50,077 nucleotides of DNA. It comes from JAAEQG01 sp023133475 (GTDB lineage: Bacteria > Planctomycetota > Phycisphaerae > UBA1845). Location: the NCBI GenBank assembly GCA_030631415.1, contig DAOVLE010000006.1, positions 1 to 50,077 on the forward strand, in the 5' to 3' direction. Position 1 is the stretch's first letter. Each line of letters opens with the position of its first letter. Shown one piece after another: positions 42,843 through 50,077 of this stretch. Both the position numbers and the translations under genes were made by a program. A model generated the notes under the pieces. That model saw nothing but the letters and a program-made list of their open reading frames with translations. It made no database searches and was not told the DNA's origin.

Positions 42843-44258
42843 TTAGAACGGGCCGTCCTCGACATAGGTTTGCGAGCCGGCTGGTTCGGGCTCGAAGGAC
42901 CTGGTGCGGAAGGAGGTTAGCTTCCGGTCGAATACCAACTCAATCGTGGCGGTAGGCCCATTACGCTGCTTCTCGATGATCAACTCCGCCAGACCTTTTA
43001 CGGTCGGGTCGTCCCGTTTGTAATACTCTTCGCGGTGCAGCAGGAGCACCACGTCGGCATCCTGCTCGATGGCTCCGGACTCGCGGAGGTCGCTCATTCG
43101 CGGGCGGTGCCCCTCGCGCCCTTCCGACATGCGGTTCAACTGAGCCATGGCGATGATCGGCACATTAAGTTCGCGCCCCAGCGCCTTGAGTCCTCGGCTG
43201 ATGGCGGAGATTTCCTGCTGGCGGTTGTCGGAGCTGGATGGAGCGGTCATGAGCTGCAAATAGTCGGTGAAAACCGCCTGAATGTCGTGCTGCTGAGCCA
43301 ACCGGCGGGCCTTGGCGCGGAGTTCCAGCACGCTGATACCCGGCGTGTCGTCGATGTACAACGGAGCCTGCTCCAATTCCGCACACACAAAGCCCAGTTG
43401 TTGCTTCTCCTCCTCCGAAACCATGCCTCGGCGAAACCGGTGCGAATCAATCCGACCCCGACCACACAACACTCGCTGAGCCAATTGCTGGCGGCTCATC
43501 TCCAGCGAGAAAAACACCACCGGGCGCTTGTCGTCGATGGCCATGTTCTCCGCAATGTTGAGCCCCAAGGCGGTTTTGCCCATCGAGGGGCGCCCGGCAA
43601 TGACGATGAAATCGCCGCGCTGGAACCCGCTGGTCAGATCGTCCAACTGGGTAAAGCCGGAAGCCAGCCCGGTCAGATAGCTACCCTCGCCGGGCTTGAT
43701 CTTCTCGTAAATCTCCTTGAGCAATTCGCGGAGGGCGGATGCCCGCCCACTGACCCGTCGCTGGGTCACTTGAAAAAGACGCTGCTCCGCCTCATCCAGC
43801 AGCTTGGCGACTTCCTGGTCATCGGCATAAGCGGACTGGCTGATCTCGCCTGCGCAGCGGATCAGGTCCCGCAACAGCCCCTTGTCCCGCACGATCCGAG
43901 CGTAATACTCGGCGTTGACCCAGGACGGCACGCTCTCGGCGAGTTGGACCAAGTACCCAACCCCGCCAACCTGCTCCAACAGGTTGCGGCGCTTCAATTC
44001 ATCCTTGACCACAACGAGGTCGATCGGCTGATTGCCGTCGTACAGATCGACCAGCACCTCGTAGAGCAGGTAATGCCCGGGTTGGTAAAACCAGTCCGCC
44101 TCCTGGCGCCCGATGATCGGCAGCACCAGCCCGATCGCATCGCGGTTGAGCGTCATCGAGCCCAGCAGGCTCATCTCCGCATCAACACTATGCGGCGGGA
44201 GGGGGATGATAGGCCCCGACTCGCTCTGTCGACTAGTAGGTGTCGCCAGCGTCGTCAT
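42843..44258 (-). CDS. dnaB: replicative DNA helicase DnaB
   Basis: 471 residues from the ATG at 44258, with AGGAGG nine bases upstream; it overlaps the end of rplI by 26 bases in another frame. N-terminal domain with PHSVDAEMSLLGSMTLNRDA, then the RecA-like motor: GFQRGDFIVIAGRPSMGKTA (Walker A GRPSMGKT), FFSLEMSRQQLAQRVLC, VFTDYLQLM (Walker B) and IAMAQLNRMSEGR. It unwinds the duplex at the replication fork as a hexamer. The order rpsF-ssb-rplI-dnaB is common in bacteria. No intein is present. Confidence 0.97.
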   Translation of the reverse strand: MTTLATPTSRQSESGPIIPLPPHSVDAEMSLLGSMTLNRDAIGLVLPIIGRQEADWFYQPGHYLLYEVLVDLYDGNQPIDLVVVKDELKRRNLLEQVGGVGYLVQLAESVPSWVNAEYYARIVRDKGLLRDLIRCAGEISQSAYADDQEVAKLLDEAEQRLFQVTQRRVSGRASALRELLKEIYEKIKPGEGSYLTGLASGFTQLDDLTSGFQRGDFIVIAGRPSMGKTALGLNIAENMAIDDKRPVVFFSLEMSRQQLAQRVLCGRGRIDSHRFRRGMVSEEEKQQLGFVCAELEQAPLYIDDTPGISVLELRAKARRLAQQHDIQAVFTDYLQLMTAPSSSDNRQQEISAISRGLKALGRELNVPIIAMAQLNRMSEGREGHRPRMSDLRESGAIEQDADVVLLLHREEYYKRDDPTVKGLAELIIEKQRNGPTATIELVFDRKLTSFRTRSFEPEPAGSQTYVEDGPF

Positions 44259-44739
44259 CGTCGCCAGCCTCCTGCTCCTTCCCGCCCTCGGTGGCACCGG
44301 CTCGCACAATCCAAACCTTTACCGTGGTGGCGATGCCCTCAGCCAGGACGACATCCACCACAATGTTGTCCAGATGGCGAATCGGGGTGCGCAGCTCGAT
44401 TTGCGCAGGGTTGATCCCATGCCCTTCCTCACGCAGGGCGGCGGCAATCTCGCGGGGGCCTACCGAACCGTACAGCACACCTTCCTCGTTGGCTGGTGCG
44501 GAGATGGTCACTTCCACGTCCGCCAGCTTTTCCGCCCGCTTCTTTAGCTCGGCGTGGGCGACCAGCACCCGTTCCTCAGCCGCAGCCCGTTCCTCCGCCA
44601 ACGCCCGCATGTTCACCTCGGTCGGCTGAGTTGCCAGCCGATTCGGTAAAAGATAATTGCGTGCAAAACCGGGGGCGACCTCTACCACGTCGCCAACGAT
44701 GCCCAGCTTGGCTACGTCTTTTGTCAGAAGAAGTTTCAT
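44233..44739 (-). CDS. rplI: 50S ribosomal protein L9
   Basis: 168 residues from the second of two ATGs (44739), which has GAGG seven bases upstream. The N-terminal RNA-binding domain KLLLTKDVAKLGIVGDVVEV and PGFARNYLLPNRLA is standard. A long helix links it to the C-terminal domain (EGVLYGSVGPREIAAAL). An acidic tail (EAGDDDDAGDTY) extends beyond the usual 150 residues and overlaps the dnaB start. rpsR, which often sits between ssb and rplI, is missing here. Confidence 0.96.
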   Translation of the reverse strand: MKLLLTKDVAKLGIVGDVVEVAPGFARNYLLPNRLATQPTEVNMRALAEERAAAEERVLVAHAELKKRAEKLADVEVTISAPANEEGVLYGSVGPREIAAALREEGHGINPAQIELRTPIRHLDNIVVDVVLAEGIATTVKVWIVRAGATEGGKEQEAGDDDDAGDTY

Positions 44740-44742
44740 CAT

Positions 44743-44928
44743 TCGACCTCAATCGTTATTCAATCAAACCAGCCGCACCTTCGACAATTATAACCGATTC
44801 GCCGTCGGCGGCGACAGCAAAAATCTTGCTCTCTTCAAAGCACACAGAACCGCGACCGTAAGGGAGCGGCCAATCCAAGCGACGAAGGCGGGCGAAACCC
44901 GCCCTACATCCGGATGGGCGTTTCTCGG
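44743..44928. other. gap between rplI and ssb without rpsR
   Basis: About 186 bases in the usual place of rpsR. It holds ACCGCGACCGTAAGGGAGCGG (also near 8707) and a GGCGGGCGAAACCCGCCCTAC palindrome at 44887-44907. No S18-like frame is present on either strand. Confidence 0.6.
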
Positions 44929-45501
44929 TCAAAACGGCACGTCAGCCTGCGCCCCCGGCGGCTCCTCCTCGTATGCCGGCGGAGCGTCTGCCGGCGGAGC
45001 GCTAACCGGGGGGGCAGCAACTGGTGGTGGGCCAGCCGGTGGAGCACCGACAGGTGGAGCACCGACAGGTGGGGCGCCAACAGGTGGGGCGCCAACAGGT
45101 GGGGCGCCAACCGGCGGGGCGGCGGCGGGGTACGCCTGGGCGCCTGGGGCTCCACCCCCGGCACCACCGGGCGACCCGAGAAACTGTGATCTATCGACCA
45201 TCACGTCCAGCTTGCTCCGATTCTGCCCGTCCTGACCGGTCCACTGGCTGAAGTGCAAGCGCCCCTCGATCAGAATTTGGCGCCCCTTCGACATGTACTG
45301 ATTGATCGTCTCCCCCTGACGCCCAAACGCGGTGCAGTCCACAAAGCAGACCTCTTCCCGCTTCTCGTTGGTCTGGCGATCGGTCCACACGTGATTGATG
45401 GCCATACCAAACTTGCACACCGTCGTGCCGGATGGCGTATAAGTAAGCTGGGGGTCGCGGGTCAAGTTGCCCGCAAGGATGACTCGATTGAAATTCGCCA
45501 T
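44929..45501 (-). CDS. ssb: single-stranded DNA-binding protein
   Basis: 190 residues; AAGGA stands seven bases before the ATG. Residues 1-110 are the OB fold: FNRVILAGNLTRDPQLTYTP, CKFGMAINHVWTD, FVDCTAFGRQGETINQYMSK, GRQILIEGRLHFSQW. The linker is a low-complexity stretch of Pro-Pro-Val-Gly-Ala units, about five near-perfect pentapeptides encoded by a 15-base tandem repeat. The end GAQADVPF is the partner-binding tip (acidic-Pro-Phe). It protects ssDNA and recruits repair and replication proteins. Confidence 0.96.
   Translation of the reverse strand: MANFNRVILAGNLTRDPQLTYTPSGTTVCKFGMAINHVWTDRQTNEKREEVCFVDCTAFGRQGETINQYMSKGRQILIEGRLHFSQWTGQDGQNRSKLDVMVDRSQFLGSPGGAGGGAPGAQAYPAAAPPVGAPPVGAPPVGAPPVGAPPVGAPPAGPPPVAAPPVSAPPADAPPAYEEEPPGAQADVPF
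45030..45118. repeat. 15-base tandem repeat within ssb
   Basis: Consecutive GGTGGGGCGCCAACA-like units (five to six, slightly diverged) encode the PPVGA pentapeptides of the SSB linker. Copy number is likely to vary between strains. Confidence 0.85.
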
Positions 45502-45525
45502 GAGATGGTCCTTAGCTCTGGGGTG

Positions 45526-46077
45526 TTACGACTCGGTTACTTCGTCGGCATCTTCGGGGTTTGCGGAAGATATCACCACCTCGGCATCCTCCACAACCTG
45601 CTCATCTTTCTTCTCCTCGGGAGCCTGGTCACCTTCTTGCGGCTTCTCGTCCGGCGTGTCGCCCTTTTCGGGAGGCGTCTCACCCTTTTCGGAAGGCGTG
45701 TCGCCCTTTTCGGGAGGCGTCTCGCCTTCTTCAGGAGGTGCCACCGCCTTCTTGTCGGGAGCGAACTCGTTCATCAGCTCGAAGGTCATGTGGTCCGCCC
45801 GCAGCATCAACAGGCGGAGCACACTCTCGGAGAGTTGCGTGTCCCGCTCGATTCCGAGGAGAACCTCGGGCCGGCACTTGAAGTAGGTCAGCACATACGT
45901 ACCGCGTTTGTGCCCCTTGATCTCATATGCCAAGCGGCGCTCTTCCCACTTCCTGCAGAAAACAATCTCCGCCTCCGCACGGTCCAGGATACGTCTGATC
46001 TCGCCCTCTGCCTTGGGGAAATCCGTCGCAAAGCCGGAGTCAAACAGGAACATGCCTTCATACAACCTTGGTTTCAA
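45526..46077 (-). CDS. rpsF: 30S ribosomal protein S6, extended
   Basis: 183 residues from the TTG at 46077, chosen because GGAGG lies nine bases upstream and the family begins close to RLYEGMFLFD; ATG 46056 would cut the first strand. S6 core: RLYEGMFLFDSGFA, FCRKWEERRLAYEIKGHKRG, TYVLTYFKCRPEVLLGIERD and LRLLMLRADHM. After residue about 105 comes a C-terminal extension of some 75 residues with EKGDTP/EKGETPP heptapeptides and an acidic tail. S6 binds the S15/S18 region of the 30S platform. The extension is probably disordered. Confidence 0.95.
   Translation of the reverse strand: MKPRLYEGMFLFDSGFATDFPKAEGEIRRILDRAEAEIVFCRKWEERRLAYEIKGHKRGTYVLTYFKCRPEVLLGIERDTQLSESVLRLLMLRADHMTFELMNEFAPDKKAVAPPEEGETPPEKGDTPSEKGETPPEKGDTPDEKPQEGDQAPEEKKDEQVVEDAEVVISSANPEDADEVTES
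45637..45740. repeat. 21-base tandem repeat within rpsF
   Basis: GGCGTCTCGCCCTTTTCGGGA-type units, about four copies in a 21-base period, encode the EKGxTPx heptapeptides of the S6 tail. Confidence 0.8.
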
Positions 46078-46125
46078 TAGTCTATACCTCCGTCTTGCCG
46101 GATGACGATGAAACACCCAGCCGGA

Positions 46126-46692
46126 TTACACCGGATCCATGGCGTTGTAGCGGTTCATCGTCTCTTCCGGGCCACTGGTGATCCAACATTCAATCGCATC
46201 CGCCGCCTGTGGGATGACCCTTTGGATAATCGCCTCCTCCGAGGCGGCGAAGGGCGAAAGCACATAACCGGCGGCATCACCTATCGCACTACCTATACCG
46301 ATCCGCAAACGGGCAAACTCACAAGTGCCTACCCGGCTGATGATGTCCTGCAAACCACGGTGACTGCCGGCTGACCCGGCAGCCCTCAACCGCAATCGGC
46401 CTGGCGGCAAAGCCAAGTCATCCCCAACCACCACCAGATCGCCCACCTCCAGCCGGTAAAACCGACCGGCTGCCAGCACCGCCTGCCCACTGCGATTCAT
46501 AAAGGTGGTCGGCTTGAGCAACACCGCGGGTTCCTCGCGGATCACGCCCTTGCCGAACCATGCGTGGAACTTCTCCTGCCTGGTATCGATCCCCCAGCGA
46601 GCCGCCAACTCGTCGATCACGCGAAAGCCGACATTGTGCCGGGTGCCGGCATACTTCGATCCCGGGTTGCCCAAACCAACGATCAGTTTCAC
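46126..46692 (-). CDS. pth: peptidyl-tRNA hydrolase
   Basis: 188 residues from the GTG at 46692 (VKLIVGLGNPG), where the family starts; no ATG is near and the ribosome site is weak. Catalytic His in YAGTRHNVGF, Asn in PTTFMNRSGQ and Asp in VVVGDDLALPPGRLRLR, with GSAGSHRGLQDI. It releases peptides from prematurely dropped tRNAs. It lies between ctc and rpsF as in many bacteria. The region upstream of the start is a hairpin repeat (46720-46763). Confidence 0.95.
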   Translation of the reverse strand: MKLIVGLGNPGSKYAGTRHNVGFRVIDELAARWGIDTRQEKFHAWFGKGVIREEPAVLLKPTTFMNRSGQAVLAAGRFYRLEVGDLVVVGDDLALPPGRLRLRAAGSAGSHRGLQDIISRVGTCEFARLRIGIGSAIGDAAGYVLSPFAASEEAIIQRVIPQAADAIECWITSGPEETMNRYNAMDPV

Positions 46693-46719
46693 GGTTCTCG
46701 CCCGGGTTTCGAGTCTCCT

Positions 46720-46763
46720 GTAGGGTGGGTGGAGCTTCGCGGAGCGAAGCGCAACCCACCGCG
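46720..46763. repeat. hairpin repeat in front of pth
   Basis: GTAGGGTGGGT and GCTTCGC face GCGAAGC and ACCCACC. This is a diverged relative of the GGCGGGTT palindromes. A half-related GTAGGTCGGGTCCACCC follows at about 46801-46817. The gap 46693-46900 holds no gene. Confidence 0.7.
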
Positions 46764-46900
46764 CCGACTCATATGAGTCCAAAGTCCCTAGTCCAAAGTC
46801 TGTAGGTCGGGTCCACCCTTGGGAGGGCGAACCTCCTGGTGAGCCGTCGGCTCTGCCGCGAAGGGCGGAATCGGCTCGGTCAGAGCCTCGCCTTCCCGGC

Positions 46901-47539
46901 TCAACCCTCCTTCTCGGGTCCCTCTTCTTCCTTGGCCCGCCCGATCACTTCCGGCTGCTCGGCCTCTTCGCCGGCCTCCTCTTCCACAATCTCTTCAGCC
47001 AGCACCCGCACTGCGGCAATCCGCTCCTCGGGATCGGTCAGCAAGGTCACACCCGCAGGCAACTCCAGATCCTTGGCCAGCAACGCCTCCCCGACCTTGA
47101 GATGCTTGACGCCGGCTACAATCGTCTCGGGAATCTGGGTTATCAGACACTCGACATCCACCTCCGAAACGGGATGATCGAGCACTCCACCCTCGGCAAT
47201 CCCTTCCGGGGTCCCACGTAGTTCGACGCCGACCTTGACGTGCACCTTCTCGCCCACTTTCACCCGCATCAAATCCACATGGAGCGGATTAGTGTCCAGA
47301 TAATCGTACTGCACGTCCTTCACCAGATACTGTATCTGCTTGCCGTCAAGCTCCAGGTTGAACACCCGGGCTCCGTGCTGTAGCTCGAGCAGCGCGTCGT
47401 GGGCATCGAGGGAAATCGGCTCGGGGTCCTCGCCGTGCCCGTAAATGATTGCCGGCAGGCGCCCCGCCTCCCTCTCGCGGCAAGCGTGCTTGGTGCCCAA
47501 GTTGGTGCGCCGGCTTGCTTTAAGTACCAATTGCTCCAT
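46901..47539 (-). CDS. rplY/ctc: 50S ribosomal protein L25/general stress protein Ctc
   Basis: 212 residues; GGAG stands about ten bases before the ATG. L25 domain: KASRRTNLGTKHACREREAG, RLPAIIYGHGEDPEPISL and YLVKDVQYDYLDTNPLHVDL; then the TL5/Ctc C-terminal beta domain: VGVELRGTPEGIAEGGVLDH, VECLITQIPETIVAGVKHLK and LPAGVTLLTDPEERIAAVRV. The tail is acidic. It binds 5S rRNA. Position between prs and pth is the common bacterial order. Confidence 0.96.
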   Translation of the reverse strand: MEQLVLKASRRTNLGTKHACREREAGRLPAIIYGHGEDPEPISLDAHDALLELQHGARVFNLELDGKQIQYLVKDVQYDYLDTNPLHVDLMRVKVGEKVHVKVGVELRGTPEGIAEGGVLDHPVSEVDVECLITQIPETIVAGVKHLKVGEALLAKDLELPAGVTLLTDPEERIAAVRVLAEEIVEEEAGEEAEQPEVIGRAKEEEGPEKEG

Positions 47540-47557
47540 CTTGCATAATCTCCATCG

Positions 47558-48550
47558 CTATCTGATTTCGCTCTCGCAGTTAAACAAGGCACTTACCGAT
47601 TCGTGGCGGTGAATACGCCGGATGGCTTCGCCGAAAAGGGGAGCCACCGACACCACCTCCAACTTGGGCAATGCCTTACGCACCGCATCGGGAATCTCGA
47701 TGGTGTCCGTTACACACACGTAGTCGATCCCCGCATCCAGAATCCGCTCCACCGCCCGCCCCGCAAAAATCCCGTGAGTCGCGCCGACATAGACCGACTT
47801 GGCCCCCCGGTCACGCACCAATCGTGCCGCCCCGTGAATCGTGCCAGCCGTTGTGATCATGTCGTCGAAGATCATCACGTTCCGGCCTTCCACGTCGCCG
47901 ATGATGCGGACCGCCTTGATGCTGTTCCCGCTTTGTCGCCTTTTGTCGATGATGGCCAACTCCGCCCCAACGATAGACGCAAACTTGTTGGCCTTCTTCA
48001 GGTTGCCGACGTCCGGCGAAACCAGCACCGTGTTCTCCAGCCTCAACGACATGAACTGCCGGGCAAGCGCCCGACTGGCGGACAGATGGTCCACCGGAAT
48101 GTCAAAAAAGCCCTGAATCTGCTCGGCGTGCAGGTTCATCGTCACCACCCGGTGAGCCCCGGCGGTAGTGATCATGTTGCTTACCAGCTTGGCGGTTATT
48201 GGGGTACGCCCCTCGGCTTTGCAATCCTGCCGCGCGTAACCGAAATACGGAATCACCACCGTGATCCGATTGGCTGACGCCCGACGCAGGCTGTCCACGA
48301 AAATCAGCAGTTCCATCAGGTTGTCGTTAACCGGCGGGGCGGTCGATTGCACCACGAAACAGTCCCGCCCGCGAACGTCGCTCTCGAGCTTGAGAAACGT
48401 TTCCCCGTCGGGGAAGGTCTGAATCGTCACCTCGCCCGGCTCGATTTGCAGATAACCACAGATCGCCTTGGTCAATGCCTGCGAACTACTCCCGCCCAAA
48501 ATGATGAGTTCGCCCTTGATCGGCGCTTCGCAAACTCTGCCGTTGCTCAT
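47558..48550 (-). CDS. prs: ribose-phosphate pyrophosphokinase
   Basis: 330 residues; starts within the stop codon of the uridylyltransferase gene (ATGA overlap). It makes PRPP from ribose-5-phosphate and ATP. Motifs: IQTFPDGETFLKLESDVRGR, FVVQSTAPPVNDNLMELLIF, the ATP loop VIPYFGYARQDCKAEGRTPI, NLHAEQIQGFFDIPVDHL and the PRPP loop NVMIFDDMITTAGT. The ATP loop usually reads RQDRK; here Arg is Cys (C110), an uncommon change. The N-terminus has about ten extra residues. Otherwise it is a full-length class I enzyme. Confidence 0.95.
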   Translation of the reverse strand: MSNGRVCEAPIKGELIILGGSSSQALTKAICGYLQIEPGEVTIQTFPDGETFLKLESDVRGRDCFVVQSTAPPVNDNLMELLIFVDSLRRASANRITVVIPYFGYARQDCKAEGRTPITAKLVSNMITTAGAHRVVTMNLHAEQIQGFFDIPVDHLSASRALARQFMSLRLENTVLVSPDVGNLKKANKFASIVGAELAIIDKRRQSGNSIKAVRIIGDVEGRNVMIFDDMITTAGTIHGAARLVRDRGAKSVYVGATHGIFAGRAVERILDAGIDYVCVTDTIEIPDAVRKALPKLEVVSVAPLFGEAIRRIHRHESVSALFNCESEIR

Positions 48551-49515
48551 CTCAACACTCCCGCGCTACACCCGCCGACCGAACTGCCGGGCGGAACCCG
48601 CACGCCGCCATCGGTCCGAGTAAAGGGACCCAGACGACAGCACTCACCCACGACAGCCCCAGACCCTACATAGCTGAAAGGGTGAACCTGGGTCTCTCGG
48701 CCTATCGAAGCCCCGTGCTCGATCCAGGTCGTCCGCGGGTCCACGATGGTCACCCCGCAGCCCATCCAATACCGCTGAATACGGTCTTGCATCACCCGGT
48801 TGACTTGGGCCAAGTCGGCACGCGAGTTGATCCCCATTGCGTCTTGCTGGGGAACTGCGGGGATCGCACCTGCACCCGAACCATCTTGACGCAGGATTTT
48901 GACCGTGTCGGTGATGTAATACTCGCCCTGTGAGTTGTCCGCCGTCAATCGGCTCAGCGCCGCAAACAGATACTCGCTGTCGAAGCAGTAATAGCTGGGG
49001 TTGACCTCGCGAATCGCCAACTGCTCCGGCGTGCAGTCCTTGTGCTCGACGATGGCAGCCAGAGACCCGCCCGCATCCCGGACGATTCGCCCGTACCCGT
49101 GAGGGTCATCCAGCACCGACGTCGCCAGCGTCACGGAGTTGCCCGTGCGGTCGTGCTCTTCGAGCAAAGCCGCAAGCGTGGAACTGTGGATCAAGGGCAT
49201 GTCGCCGGCGATGACCAGCACGTGCCCGGCAAAACCCGCCAGAGCCTCCTCACAGACCATCACCGCGTGCCCGGTGCCGTTCAGCTCTGCCTGATGAACC
49301 CAGGTGATGCCCGCAGACTCGCAATAGGCATCCATCACCAGTTCGCGGCGATGCCCGACCACCACGATGATCCGCTCGGCCCCCACTTCGCGGCAGGCAT
49401 CGAGCACATACGTCAGCATGGGCTGACCGCACACCTCATGGAGCACCTTGGGCAGTTCGCTTTTCATCCGCGTGCTTTTGCCTGCTGCCAGTATGATTGC
49501 CGCTGTCGGCTTCAA
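48547..49515 (-). CDS. glmU-like: GlmU-like N-acetylglucosamine-1-phosphate uridylyltransferase, short form
   Basis: 322 residues from the TTG at 49515, with GGGAG nine bases upstream (product starts MKPTAAIILAAGKSTRMKS). The nucleotidyltransferase domain is complete: LAAGKSTRMKSELPKVLHEV, GQPMLTYVLDACREVGAERI, HQAELNGTGHAVMVCEEAL, VIAGDMPLI, DPHGYGRIVRD and NPSYYCFDSEYLFAALSRL. The left-handed beta-helix that follows stops after only a few turns (MGCGVTIVDPRTTWIEHGAS; SYVGSGAVVGECCRLGPFTR), so the acetyltransferase active site of the usual 456-residue GlmU is missing. UDP-GlcNAc made here would feed MurA. It overlaps prs by four bases. Confidence 0.9.
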   Translation of the reverse strand: MKPTAAIILAAGKSTRMKSELPKVLHEVCGQPMLTYVLDACREVGAERIIVVVGHRRELVMDAYCESAGITWVHQAELNGTGHAVMVCEEALAGFAGHVLVIAGDMPLIHSSTLAALLEEHDRTGNSVTLATSVLDDPHGYGRIVRDAGGSLAAIVEHKDCTPEQLAIREVNPSYYCFDSEYLFAALSRLTADNSQGEYYITDTVKILRQDGSGAGAIPAVPQQDAMGINSRADLAQVNRVMQDRIQRYWMGCGVTIVDPRTTWIEHGASIGRETQVHPFSYVGSGAVVGECCRLGPFTRTDGGVRVPPGSSVGGCSAGVLR

Positions 49516-49550
49516 CGCGCAAAACTCCCTGCTGCTCAAAGACTGCAAAC

Positions 49551-49620
49551 TACCCGGTCAGGACTTGAACCTGAAATACCAGGACCAAAACCTGGTGTGT
49601 TACCAATTACACCACCGGGT
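49551..49620 (-). tRNA. tRNA-Gln (anticodon TTG)
   Basis: 70-base cloverleaf on the minus strand. Acceptor ACCCGGT/ACCGGGT with discriminator A, D-arm with TGT-AATTGGTA-ACA, anticodon stem CCAGG/CCTGG with loop TTTTGGT (anticodon TTG, reading CAA), T-arm TCAGG-TTCAAGT-CCTGA. CCA is not encoded. It lies 35 bases upstream of the uridylyltransferase start on the same strand and may be co-transcribed. Confidence 0.93.
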
Positions 49621-50077
49621 AAGATGTCATGTAGAGACGCGTATCATCGTGCGACCGCCAAGCTCGCCCCGCCTGACGTCTGCCCGCAAGTGAGTGGACG
49701 CGGCTCCGCGCCCGTGAAGAGGCCTGAACTTCCCGCCGCGAAGAGGAAAGCCCACCGAACCCCGCCCCAAAACAAAGGCGAGACCCTACCCCAGGTCCAC
49801 GGACCGTCTCAATTCCCCAGCCGGTCACCCGACCAGAACGGCACACTCTACCAATCCCACCCGCAAAGTCAACCCCGCCTGATCCGCGTTTCCGGGACCG
49901 GGCAGGGTAATCGCATTTAATTGAGAATGGAGAATTGAGAATTGAGAATGGAGAAAATGGAAAATTGAAAATGAAAAATGGAAAATGGGGGGATGGGGAA
50001 CATTGTCGTTGGGTGCACTCCCTCCCTCTCTGCGTCTCTGCGTCTCTGCGTTCATGAAAAATGTGGGTCAGCGGCGA
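49621..50077 (-). repeat. repeat-rich right end with reverse modular element
   Basis: 49621-49906 shows no gene I can support. From about 49907 the reverse of GGGCAATCGCATCTAAA-like sequence and heptamer tracts (GAGAATTGAGAATTGAGAAT, AAAATGGAAAATTG) appear. 49995-50077 matches the reverse complement of the GTGCACTCC ... TTCATGAACGCAGAGACGCA module near 39115-39175 and continues out of the window towards GTCAGCGGCGA. Confidence 0.75.

Noticed and set aside
43035..44414. 459-residue plus-strand frame opposite dnaB
   Set aside because: dnaB is certain by its motifs; the opposite frame is a compositional artefact.

Overview
The window looks like a chromosomal piece of a GC-rich, Gram-negative bacterium of the Planctomycetota, most likely the Phycisphaerae side of the phylum. 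This assignment is an inference. It rests on secreted proteins with repeated GACC cysteine units and dockerin-like calcium loops, a PEP-CTERM protein, a KdsC/LptC-type envelope pair, many diverged housekeeping genes, and intergenic regions packed with short palindromic repeats. There are no rRNA genes, CRISPR arrays, transposase genes or prophage genes. Two tRNA genes are visible, Arg-ACG and Gln-UUG, both on the minus strand.

Layout. 1-10 kb: secreted or lipid-anchored proteins (PEP-CTERM, dockerin-like, DUF1579-like, TolB-like propeller, LpoB/CsgG-like), a ketosynthase-like protein without the catalytic cysteine, a tRNA-binding domain protein, a Xer recombinase and a degenerate HD-GYP protein. 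10-15.6 kb: a lipoprotein, a SpoU-family RNA methyltransferase, and a minus-strand operon of crotonase, acyl-CoA mutase catalytic subunit and a fused B12-binding/MeaB GTPase. The operon has the parts of IcmF split over two genes. 15.6-18.2 kb: repeat-rich DNA, relics of a DUF4160/DUF2442 pair, and a GACC-repeat/dockerin secreted protein.

18.2-27.8 kb: a surface-glycan cluster with two Wzx-type flippases, three glycosyltransferases, a hexapeptide acetyltransferase, MurB and MurA, then tRNA-Arg. 28.1-30.8 kb: a translationally coupled operon of a phytoene-desaturase-like FAD oxidoreductase, FabZ-like dehydratase and FabI-like enoyl reductase, suggestive of a specialised acyl lipid. 30.9-32.8 kb: an AAA ATPase overlapped by a DUF4276 gene, a candidate two-gene defence module. 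32.9-38.7 kb: a COG2509 flavoprotein, a 1141-residue LptC/OstA-like protein and KdsC. 39.3-42.5 kb: a cytidylate-kinase-like protein, a YbhB/PEBP protein and a PocR-GAF-SpoIIE phosphatase.

42.8-49.6 kb: a minus-strand housekeeping run in transcription order: tRNA-Gln, short GlmU-like uridylyltransferase, prs, rplY/ctc, pth, rpsF, ssb, rplI, dnaB. rpsR is absent from its frequent place between ssb and rplI.

The strongest non-genic signal is the repeat content. I see four families: short GTAGGGCGGGTT-type palindromes, larger nested palindromes with a CACGGACAAG core, CTTTAGC-type hairpins, and a modular element of about 150-300 bp. Tracts of 7-bp tandem repeats occur as well. Three coding regions end inside such repeats, so their last residues are repeat-encoded.
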